Below, one piece after another: positions 50,109 through 56,972 of a stretch of 64,000 nucleotides of DNA (within the stretch, counting starts at the first letter, position 1; every line of letters begins with the position of its first letter). The notes beneath the pieces are model-generated. The model was given only the letters and a program-made list of their open reading frames with translations, was not told the origin of the DNA and did not search any database. This DNA is from JBBIQS01 sp037442205. Its GTDB lineage: Bacteria; Myxococcota; Myxococcia; Myxococcales; UBA5297. The translations under genes were made by a program, and so were the position numbers. The stretch lies in contig JBBIQS010000010.1 in NCBI GenBank assembly GCA_037442205.1, positions 57,307 through 121,306 on the forward strand, in the 5' to 3' direction.

Positions 50109-50141
50109 CGAGCGCACGGGAGGGGTTCCCGTGCACGCTCG
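50109..50141 (+). other. Hairpin-forming element upstream of the interrupted gene
   Basis: CGAGCGCACGGGA (50109-50121), loop GGGGT, TCCCGTGCACGCTCG (50127-50141): a 13-bp stem with a 2-base bulge, about 60 bases before the ATG at 50202. No T-run follows. Could be a 5'-leader structure or a regulatory dyad. Confidence 0.5.
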
Positions 50142-50201
50142 GCCGATTCCTTTCTCTCGACGGCGATCGAGCGCGCTCTCGTGTCGAAGAGGTCAATACC
50201 A

Positions 50202-50954
50202 ATGGCAAGGACCTTCGAAGCGCAGAGTCTGATCAGCATTCCGCGGCTCAACGGGGCTGGGGCGTATGCACTGGGCGTCGCCATCGTCACCGCGGCGGAG
50301 AAGAAGTCGCTGTCGCAGCCGATCGCCGTCGCACTCAAGAAAGTGAGCGCGGCCACCGACGCCCTGGGCAAGGCGTTGGGCGCGCGGCCGGCTCCGGCGG
50401 GAAGCGGGGCCGAGGCCCGCTCCGCCGACCTCGCCGAGGACAACGCCTGGGCCGGCTTGAGCGAGTAACTCTCGGCCTGGAGCCGGCTGCCCGACAGCCA
50501 TCCGCAGGCCAAGAAGGCGCGCGAGGTCCAGGCCGCGGTCTTCCCCGATGGGCTTCGCTTCACGCAGCTGGGCTACAAGCAGGAGTGGGCCGAGGCCGAC
50601 ACCCGGCTGCAGCGGATCAAGCAGGGCGGCCTCGGGAGCGCCATCGCCGCACTGGGCGGAGAAGCCTTCGTCGAGAACCTGGCCAGCGCCCACGAGGCCT
50701 ACGGCAAGGTCCTGGGGATCACCTCGCAGAAGGCCCCGGCGCCGACCGCGATCGATCTGCGCGAGCCGCTCGACAACTTCGCCCGCGCCGCCCGCTCCTA
50801 TGCGCTACAGGTGGCGGCCATGGCCGACGAGGACGACAAGTCCCAGGAACTGGCCGACGCCCTGCTCGAGCCGCTCACCAGCTGGCAGTCGAAGCAGTCG
50901 CGGTCGGCTCCCGACCAGGCCCCGGCGCCCGAGCCGGCTGCGGTCAAAGGCTGA
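50202..50954 (+). pseudogene. Hypothetical gene interrupted by one in-frame stop
   Basis: The frame starting at ATG 50202 (AGAGG 10 bases before) runs 88 codons to TAA at 50466-50468, then continues open in the same frame to TGA at 50952-50954. Coding character is preserved on both sides: AAEKKSLSQPIAVALKKVSA before, and HPQAKKAREVQAAVFPDGLRF, AHEAYGKVLGITSQKAP and FARAARSYALQVAAMADED after, with the same G/C-rich third positions. Full length would be 250 codons. A single substitution (GAA or CAA to TAA) explains it. Family not recognised; the product would be a small Ala-rich helical protein without signal peptide. Could instead be a sequencing error or a truncated functional gene. Confidence 0.7.
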
Positions 50955-51432
50955 CCGAGGTCCCGACCTGCCTCGGCCTCTGGCTCTTGCGGCCGAGGCA
51001 GGTGCTCCACCTCCTTCTCGCTTCGCCTTCGTCTCCCGGGCAGCTGCGGACCTCCTCGGAGGCCAGGATCCTGGCCTCCGGGCAGCGGCAGACCTGCTCG
51101 ATCCTGAAAACCGGTTCAGCCAGAGGCAGGTCTGGACCTGCTCGGCACTGCAACTCAGTTCAGTCGCGGCCAGGTCCCGACCTGCTCGTCACTGAAACGC
51201 CGTTCAGGCCAGCGCAGGTCTCGACCTGCTCGCTCCTGAAAAGCAGTTCAGTCCAAGGCAGGTCCGGACCCCACCTCGGCCAAACCGGCTTCCTGGCCCT
51301 GGCCTCCGCCGGCCCCTGCCGCGGCGCGCCATCCCCAGTCGTTTCCGCCAGTTGCAGATTTCGAGATCGCTTTTCCGGCCTGCGGCAACCAAGGAGCACC
51401 AGAAGCTCTCTGCCTAGCCGAGGAGCTGTCCC
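50955..51432. other. 478-base gene-free region between pseudogene and 51433 gene
   Basis: Holds the dyad array (50957-51302) and 130 further bases with no repeat before the ATG at 51433; a GAGGAGCT ribosome site closes the region. Open frames over the array exist but are shadows of its G/C-rich sequence. Confidence 0.6.
50957..51302. repeat. Tandem array of 42-44-bp units containing paired dyads
   Basis: Eight adjoining units: 50957-50998, 50999-51040, 51041-51082 (42 bp each) and 51083-51126, 51127-51170, 51171-51214, 51215-51258, 51259-51302 (44 bp each). The three central 44-bp units begin with a 14-base dyad CAGGTC-NN-GACCTG (spacers TG, CC, TC) and carry a second dyad CTGAA-N6-TTCAG about 6-8 bases later (one has CTGCA). 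The outer units are degenerate, but the first holds a 13-bp inverted repeat (ACCTGCCTCGGCC at 50966-50978 against 50991-51003) and the third a perfect 22-base palindrome at 51058-51079 centred on GGATCC. Unit length is not a multiple of three, so this is not a coding repeat. Confidence 0.85.
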
Positions 51433-52245
51433 ATGGTCTCCGCCCGCGCCGTTTCCACCTGCCTGTTCGCCCTGACGCTGCTCGCCGCCACCGCCCGCGC
51501 CGATCCGCGTCCCACCGAGCCCGCCCAGGCCTACTTCGCCACCGAATACGAGGGCGCCCACTGGCTGCACCACCGCGCCCACCGCGGCACCGGGCCGGTG
51601 TACATCGTCACCGGCCCGGCGGCAGCCCAGTACGCCAACCTCCCGGCGGTGCCGCTGCCGGTTCCCGTTCAGGCAGTGATCCAAGTGCCGGTCCCAGCGC
51701 CGGTGGTGGTCCCGGTGGCGGTCCCGGTGGTGGTGGTCCAGGAGGCCCCGGTGTTCCGCGCCGGCGGCAGCTTCGACTACCAGCTCGCCTCTGCCCAGAA
51801 CGCCGCCAGCCTCAGCACCTTCGCCGAGAACAAGCGCTGGGGCGTCAACCTCGGCTACCTGAGCCGCTTCGACGATCTCAAGAGCGGCTCCTGGCACGGC
51901 CCGCGCCTGCTCGACGCCCACCTGACCTTCTCCCCGCTCTCCGGCCAGCGCGGCCGGGTTCGCCTGGAGGGCGGCGTCGCCGGGGCCATGGTCCCCGAGT
52001 ACACCCTGGTCGGCCCGAGCGTGGGCTTCTCCGCCGAGCTGCGGGTGCTGTGGATCTTCGGGGTCGGCCTCTCCGGCCACATCACCCCCTTCCCCTTCTA
52101 CCGCCAGGAGCTCAAGCAGACCGTCTTCGCCGGCATCGGCCCGGTCCGCGTCGAGGCCGGCTACCGCAGCACCAAGATGGAGCTCAACAACAACGAGCTC
52201 TCCTGCACCCAGGGCTTCTTCGGCGGCCTGTCGATCATCCTCTGA
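51433..52245 (+). CDS. Exported envelope protein, paralogue of the 43914 gene
   Basis: A 270-aa exported protein. Signal peptide FALTLLAATARA. A Pro/Val-rich tract at residues about 75-105 (PVPVQAVIQVPVPAPVVVP) separates it from a strand-rich C-terminal half. DAHLTFSPLSGQRGRVRLEGG (about residue 160) matches the 43914 protein in sequence and place, followed by GPSVGFSAELRVLWIFGVGLSGHITPFPF, given in parts (LVGPSVGFSAELRVL, GLSGHITPFPF), where the paralogue has HLTPLPH. Likely an outer-membrane beta-barrel with a periplasmic or surface N-terminal part. Located after the dyad array and before a strong terminator. Confidence 0.72.
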   Translation: MVSARAVSTCLFALTLLAATARADPRPTEPAQAYFATEYEGAHWLHHRAHRGTGPVYIVTGPAAAQYANLPAVPLPVPVQAVIQVPVPAPVVVPVAVPVVVVQEAPVFRAGGSFDYQLASAQNAASLSTFAENKRWGVNLGYLSRFDDLKSGSWHGPRLLDAHLTFSPLSGQRGRVRLEGGVAGAMVPEYTLVGPSVGFSAELRVLWIFGVGLSGHITPFPFYRQELKQTVFAGIGPVRVEAGYRSTKMELNNNELSCTQGFFGGLSIIL

Positions 52246-52267
52246 GCGCAGCCAGTCGCCGGATACG

Positions 52268-52304
52268 AGAGCGCCCTCGCCACCTCGCGGTGGGAGGGCG
52301 CTCT
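52268..52304. terminator. Rho-independent terminator after the envelope gene
   Basis: AGAGCGCCCTC (52268-52278) pairs with GAGGGCGCTCT (52294-52304), an 11-bp perfect stem with a 15-base loop, followed by GGTTTT. It lies between two convergent genes (stop 52245 and stop 52327) and may serve both. Confidence 0.75.
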
Positions 52305-52326
52305 GGTTTTCGGGGATGAGGACCGA

Positions 52327-53439
52327 TCAGACGTTGAACTTGAAGTGCATCACGTCGCCGTCCTGCACCACGTAGTCCTTGCCCTCGGTGCGCAGCTTGG
52401 CCTTCTCGCGGCAGACCGCCTCGGACTTGAGCTCGAGCAGGTCCTCGATCCGGATCACCTCGGCCTTGATGAAGCCGCGCTCGAAGTCGGTGTGGATCAC
52501 CCCGGCGGCCTGCGGCGCCAGGCAGTTCTTGCGCACCGTCCAGGCGCGGCACTCGTCCTCGCCGGCGGTGAAGTAGGTCTGCAGGCCCAGCAGGTCGTAG
52601 GCCGCCCGGACCAGCCGATCCAGCCCCGGCTCGGTGAGGCCCAGCGACTTGAGGAACTCGCCCCGGTCCTCGGGCGGTAGCAGCGCCAGCTCCGACTCCA
52701 CCTTGCCGCAGACCACCACCATCGACGCCTTGTCCTGGTGGGCCAGCTCCTTGACCGCCTTCACCGCCTCCGAGTGGTCGGCCAGCGCCAGCTGCGCCTC
52801 GTCGACGTTGGCGATGTAGAGCACCGGCTTGGAGGTCAGCAGGAACAGGTCGCGCAGCAGCTCGCGATCCTCGTGCGACAGCCCCTGGGCCCGCACCGGC
52901 GTCCCGGCCTCGAGCGCGGCCTTGATCTTGTCGAGCACGACCAGCTCGGCCTTGGCCAGCTCGCCCGGCTTGCCGGCGGCCTTGGCGTTCTTGAGCGACC
53001 GCTCGCGCCGCTTCTCGACCGACTCGAGGTCCTTGAGCATCAGCTCGGTCTCGACCACCTCGCGGTCGCCCTTGGGATCGACCTTGCCCGAGACGTGGAC
53101 CACGTCGGGGTCGTCGAAGCAGCGCAGCACGTGGGCCACCGCGTCCACCTCGCGGATGTTGGCGAGGAACTGGTTGCCGAGCCCCTCGCCCTTCGAGGCG
53201 CCGGCGACCAGGCCGGCGATGTCCACGAACTGCAGCGAGGTGGGGGTCGTCTTCTTGGGCTTGAAGAGCGCCGACAGCTTGTCGAGCCGGGCGTCGGGCA
53301 CCGGGACGACGCCGATGTTCGGCTCGATGGTGCAGAAGGGATAGTTGGCGGCCGCGGCCTGGGCGGCGCCGAGCAGCGCGTTGAAGAGGGTCGACTTGCC
53401 CACGTTGGGGAGGCCGACGATGCCGATTGAGAGTCCCAT
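52327..53439 (-). CDS. ychF: YchF GTPase/ATPase (Obg family)
   Basis: A conserved ribosome-associated P-loop ATPase/GTPase. The 370-aa protein starts IGIVGLPNVGKSTLFNALLG (G1), then NYPFCTIEPNIGVVPVPD (switch region), FVDIAGLVAGASKGEGLGNQFLANIREVDA in parts (FVDIAGLVAGASKGEGLGN, FLANIREVDAVAHVLRCFDD), the coiled-coil insert (EKRRERSLKNAKAAGKPGE), and C-terminal TGS domain (RTEGKDYVVQDGDVMHFKFNV). All family marks are present and length fits. YchF lacks the usual guanine-specificity (NKxD altered, here NVDE), as in the family, and prefers ATP. Convergent with the 51433 gene over a shared hairpin. Upstream spacer 194 bases to the Mut7-C gene (divergent). Confidence 0.95.
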   Translation of the reverse strand: MGLSIGIVGLPNVGKSTLFNALLGAAQAAAANYPFCTIEPNIGVVPVPDARLDKLSALFKPKKTTPTSLQFVDIAGLVAGASKGEGLGNQFLANIREVDAVAHVLRCFDDPDVVHVSGKVDPKGDREVVETELMLKDLESVEKRRERSLKNAKAAGKPGELAKAELVVLDKIKAALEAGTPVRAQGLSHEDRELLRDLFLLTSKPVLYIANVDEAQLALADHSEAVKAVKELAHQDKASMVVVCGKVESELALLPPEDRGEFLKSLGLTEPGLDRLVRAAYDLLGLQTYFTAGEDECRAWTVRKNCLAPQAAGVIHTDFERGFIKAEVIRIEDLLELKSEAVCREKAKLRTEGKDYVVQDGDVMHFKFNV

Positions 53440-53633
53440 GGATCTTCGCTTGTGAGCCTGCGCGCCATCGACCGCCCGGCCGGTCGCAGGACCGCCGTCG
53501 GGCGCGAGCCGGGAGAGCCGGCTCGATCAAGAAGCTGCGCGGTGTAACCCACGGCGGCCCAGAGAACAAGCCCCGGGAACCGAAAGTCGCCCCTCGGGCG
53601 GCCCCGGCGGGAAGGACCTATCGCTAAAGCCAG

Positions 53634-56099
53634 GTGAGCGCGATGAAGCACGCCTCCTTTCGGTTCTACGCGGAGCTGAACGACTTCCTGCCCGCCGCGC
53701 GCCGTGGGCGAGCCTTCGACCATCCGTTCGACGGGACGCCCTCGGTGAAGGACGCCATCGAGTCGCTGGGGGTGCCGCACACCGAGGTGGACCTGATCGT
53801 CGCCGACGGGCGATCGGTGGACTTCGGCTGGAAGCTGCGCGACGGGGCCAAGGTGAGCGTCTACCCGGTGTTCGAGGCCCTGGACATCGGGCCGCTGACC
53901 CGGCTGCGAGCCGCGCCCCTGCGCGAGCCGCGCTTCGTCCTCGACGGCCACCTGGGCCGGCTGGCCCGCTACCTGAGGATGCTCGGCTTCGACACCCGCT
54001 GGCGGAACGACGCGGACGACGAGGAGCTGGCCCAATGCTCGGCCGACGAGCATCGGATCCTTCTGACCAGGGACCGCGGGCTGCTCAAGCGCAGCGCGGT
54101 GACGCATGGCTACTGGGTGCGGGCGACCGATCCGCGCCGCCAGCTCGACGAGATCGTCGAGCGGATGGATCTGCACGGCGCGCTGGCGCCCTTCAGCCGC
54201 TGCATCCGCTGCAACGGGGTGCTCGCGCCGGTGGTCAAGGAGGAGATCGCCGAGCGGCTGCCGCCGCGGGTGCGCGAGCGGCAACAGGCCTTCAACCGCT
54301 GCCAGTCCTGCGGCCAGCTCTACTGGGCGGGAACTCACCACGCGCGAATGGAGCGAGTGATCGCCGAGCTGCGCGCGCAGGGGCTTCCACAGCCGGGTCC
54401 GCGCCGGGAACGGCCCCTGGGGCCGGGCCTTCCCGCACCCGACAGCCCGAGGGAGCTTGATAACCTGTCTCCCATGCGCGAGCCGACGAAGTGCATCCGC
54501 TGCGGAGGGGCGCTGGACAGCCCGCTGCCGGGCGAGATGTGCCCCCGATGCCGGGAAGGGCAAGGCGCGGCCGGCGGAGCGCTCGCGTCGCTCATCGAGG
54601 CGGCGGTCCATGAGGTGCGCGCCCTTCCGGCGGACGAGGTGGAGCGAGTATCGCGGGGCGCCGGGGCGGAGCTGGCGGCCTCCCGGATAGTCGATGCGGG
54701 AGAAGAGGCCAGGCTCGCCGTCGAGGGGGCAGAGCGGACCCTTCCGCCGGCCACCCGCCGGTTCCTCGAGGAGCTCGGGCGGCTGGTGGCCAGCAAGGAC
54801 GCGACGGAGCGGGAGCTTCGGGAGAAGGAGCGCCACTCGCAGTCGCTGCTGCGCCTCTCGAAGCGGCTCGAGCTCGCGCAGACCTACTCGGAGGTGCGAA
54901 ACGCCGCCGGCGACGAAGTGAAGGCGGTCGTCGGCTATCCGAGCCTATGGGTGTTCCTGCTCAGCGAGGACGGGAAGTCGTTCCGAGCCCTGATGGCCGG
55001 AGGGTCGATCACCGATGAGAGCCTCCTGGAGGAGGCCGCGGCGACGCTTCCGATCGCGGGAGACCCGATGCTCGAGGAGATCGCCGCGGCCAAGGACATC
55101 GTGGTGGTCGAGGACGCGCGCACCGATCCGCGGACCGACAAACAGATGGTGGAGAAGCTGGGGAACCGCACCATCGTCAACATCCCGATCATCCTCTTCG
55201 ACCGGCACCTGGGGACCGTGGGCACGGGCACCTTCGGGGTCGAGGGGGTGCGCGTGCCGACCGAGGCGGAAGAGGAGTTCCTGCGCGCCCTGGCCAGCCA
55301 CGTGGCGGTCACGCTGGATCGGCTCCACCTGCTCAGGCAGCGCCAGCGAGCCGAGGAGGAGTTCCGCAACCTCAACCGAGAGCTGGAGCGGCGGGTCGCC
55401 GAGCGCACCGCCGAGCTGGAGCGCGCCAATCAGGAGCTGGAGTCCTTCTCCTATTCGGTCTCCCACGACCTGCGGGCGCCGCTGCGGCACGTCGCAGGCT
55501 TCGTCGGCCTGCTGCACGATGAGACCGCCGCCGCGCTGAGCGACAAGGGGCGGCACTACCTGGAGGTCATCGCCAACGCCGCCCAGAAGATGGGCGCGAT
55601 GATCGACGACCTGCTGTCCTTCTCCCGCATGTCCCGGGCGGCGACCGGCGCCTCGCCCGTGGACATGGGCGCCCTGGTGAGCGAGGTCCTCGAGCAGGCG
55701 CGAGAGATGGCGCCGGGGCGGACGATCGAAATGCACCTGGGAGCGCTGCCGCCGGTCAGAGGCGACCGGGCGATGATCCGCCAGCTGCTGGTCAACCTGA
55801 TCGCCAACGCGGTCAAATTCACCGCGCCGCGGCCGGTCGCGGTGATCGAGGTGGATTGCATCGCCGAGGGCGAGCAGAACACCTACCGCGTCAAGGACAA
55901 CGGCGTTGGGTTCGACATGCAGAGCGCCGGCAAGCTCTTCGGGGTGTTCGAGCGACTCCACCGCCAGGAGGATTTCGAGGGCACCGGCATCGGCCTGGCC
56001 ATCGTCAAGCGCGTCGCCGCCCGCCACGGCGGCCGGGTCTGGGCCGAGAGCAAAGAAGGCGAGGGGGCGAGCTTCTTCTTCACCCTTCCGCACCAATGA
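53634..56099 (+). CDS. Mut7-C RNase domain joined to zinc-ribbon, GAF and histidine-kinase domains (fusion or two genes in one frame)
   Basis: One 821-aa open frame with two blocks. Residues 1-245: a ubiquitin-like Mut7-C-ub part (ASFRFYAELNDFLPAARRG, VDLIVADGRSVDFGW), then the Mut7-C PIN-like RNase domain (FVLDGHLGRLARYLRMLGFD, ILLTRDRGLLKR) with zinc Cys in SRCIRCNGVLAP and RCQSCGQLYW. From residue 281: a second zinc ribbon (KCIRCGGAL, MCPRCREG), a helical stretch, a GAF-type domain (about 430-550), a coiled coil, and a HisKA/HATPase kinase (SYSVSHDLRAPLRH, LLVNLIANAVKF, KDNGVGFDM, GTGIGLAIVK). The ATG at 54474 opening the second block has TAACCT 7 bases before it, so it may be a separate 541-aa kinase gene. 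Kinase output partner not seen. Confidence 0.72.
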   Translation: MSAMKHASFRFYAELNDFLPAARRGRAFDHPFDGTPSVKDAIESLGVPHTEVDLIVADGRSVDFGWKLRDGAKVSVYPVFEALDIGPLTRLRAAPLREPRFVLDGHLGRLARYLRMLGFDTRWRNDADDEELAQCSADEHRILLTRDRGLLKRSAVTHGYWVRATDPRRQLDEIVERMDLHGALAPFSRCIRCNGVLAPVVKEEIAERLPPRVRERQQAFNRCQSCGQLYWAGTHHARMERVIAELRAQGLPQPGPRRERPLGPGLPAPDSPRELDNLSPMREPTKCIRCGGALDSPLPGEMCPRCREGQGAAGGALASLIEAAVHEVRALPADEVERVSRGAGAELAASRIVDAGEEARLAVEGAERTLPPATRRFLEELGRLVASKDATERELREKERHSQSLLRLSKRLELAQTYSEVRNAAGDEVKAVVGYPSLWVFLLSEDGKSFRALMAGGSITDESLLEEAAATLPIAGDPMLEEIAAAKDIVVVEDARTDPRTDKQMVEKLGNRTIVNIPIILFDRHLGTVGTGTFGVEGVRVPTEAEEEFLRALASHVAVTLDRLHLLRQRQRAEEEFRNLNRELERRVAERTAELERANQELESFSYSVSHDLRAPLRHVAGFVGLLHDETAAALSDKGRHYLEVIANAAQKMGAMIDDLLSFSRMSRAATGASPVDMGALVSEVLEQAREMAPGRTIEMHLGALPPVRGDRAMIRQLLVNLIANAVKFTAPRPVAVIEVDCIAEGEQNTYRVKDNGVGFDMQSAGKLFGVFERLHRQEDFEGTGIGLAIVKRVAARHGGRVWAESKEGEGASFFFTLPHQ
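54461..54466 (+). promoter_or_regulatory. Candidate internal -10 before the kinase half of the Mut7-C frame
   Basis: TAACCT inside GATAACCT, exactly 7 bases before the in-frame ATG at 54474, lying in a short AT-richer stretch with TGA TAA in the next frame. It looks like an intergenic spacer inside the reading frame. Confidence 0.4.
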
Positions 56100-56118
56100 G
56101 CCTGCCCCTCGAGCCCCA

Positions 56119-56155
56119 GCGCTCCTCGACGCCGGAGTGAATAGCCGAGGAGCGC
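56119..56155. terminator. Candidate convergent terminator
   Basis: GCGCTCCTCG (56119-56128) and CGAGGAGCGC (56146-56155) give a perfect 10-bp stem with a 17-base loop, between the stop of the kinase frame (56099) and the stop of the minus-strand envelope gene (56168). No T-run on either side. Confidence 0.45.
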
Positions 56156-56167
56156 AAATCGAAACGT

Positions 56168-56827
56168 TCACTCCCAGAGCGGAACGGCGAACGACCAGCC
56201 GAGGGACCCGCTAAAGCGCGTGCCCTGGTGGCCAGGAATGCGCTCGAACCGCAGCCCGATGCTCTGGGGAAGCAGCACCAGCGGAAGCGCGAGGAAGTAG
56301 GACTCCGGAGGGCTGCTGTACGCCAGCTCGAAGAAGGTCTGCGTCAGCCACGGCACCGACAGCGAGGCACCCGCGACCAGGCCGATGCCCGAGGGGCGCG
56401 GATCAGCGGCCGCGGTGCTGCGAACCTCGACCGGCGCCAGGTAGCCGTCGAGCACCACCTTCGAGGCGCTGCCGATATCCCAGCCGGCGTGGAGGCCGAG
56501 CCCGAGCTCCCTCTGCCCGCCGGCGACGCCGAGCTCCAGCGCGCCGCCTACGTACAGACCCGAGGGAAACAGGCGACGGCCGTAGCCCGCCTGCGCGAAG
56601 ACGCCGCTCTGCGCCGCACCGGAGCTCGCCGCCGGGAACCGCTCGAAGTTGAAGGCCACCAGCGCCAAGCCGTTGCGCGGTGGCGGCTCCGGCTCGGCGC
56701 GCGCGCTGAGTGGCAGGACGGCAATCGCCAACAGCGCCGCGGCCGTCGGCAGCCTCCGGCCGAGCCCGCGGTTTCGAGGCGCGCGGCGCTCGCACAGGTC
56801 AGAGAAGATCGAGGAGCGAGAGTTCAC
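56168..56827 (-). CDS. Exported outer-membrane protein (hypothetical)
   Basis: A 219-aa protein with signal peptide (AAALLAIAVLPLSARAEP) and a beta-strand-rich mature part ending in aromatic Trp/Phe: SGVFAQAGYGRRLFPSGLY, GLHAGWDIGSASKVVLDGYLA, LTQTFFELAYSS, GLRFERIPGHQGTRFSGSL and a C-terminal GWSFAVPLWE, typical of small outer-membrane barrels. No family named. GTG at 56827 is chosen because it precedes the signal closely with GAGAGA upstream; a longer frame to 56995 has no start signal. Codon use is normal. It lies just downstream of the TPR gene at 56973 in the same direction. Confidence 0.6.
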   Translation of the reverse strand: MNSRSSIFSDLCERRAPRNRGLGRRLPTAAALLAIAVLPLSARAEPEPPPRNGLALVAFNFERFPAASSGAAQSGVFAQAGYGRRLFPSGLYVGGALELGVAGGQRELGLGLHAGWDIGSASKVVLDGYLAPVEVRSTAAADPRPSGIGLVAGASLSVPWLTQTFFELAYSSPPESYFLALPLVLLPQSIGLRFERIPGHQGTRFSGSLGWSFAVPLWE

Positions 56828-56972
56828 GGTTTCTCTCGATGCATGGCCGATGCCCGAGCAGTCACAGGGGAGCGACCCCGCCGGCTGACCAAGTGTGGAC
56901 GGCCGCGTCGAGATTTCACCGCCCAGGGAGGCCCCCGCTCGCGCTGCCTCTCGAAGATCCGGCTGGCGGAGG

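Noticed and set aside
50966..51003. Rho-independent terminator after the interrupted gene
   Set aside because: The 13-bp stem is strong but no T-run follows, and it is part of the repeat array.
50957..51302. CRISPR array
   Set aside because: Units are contiguous without unique spacers, both dyads recur in each unit, and no cas genes are near.
50957..51302. Replication origin iterons or attachment site
   Set aside because: No dnaA, dnaN, rep, integrase or tRNA gene is nearby, and no AT-rich unwinding stretch is present.
50585..51475. Plus-strand open frame across the interrupted gene and the dyad array
   Set aside because: It passes through repeats whose 44-base unit shifts frame each copy, and the protein-like signal is in another frame.
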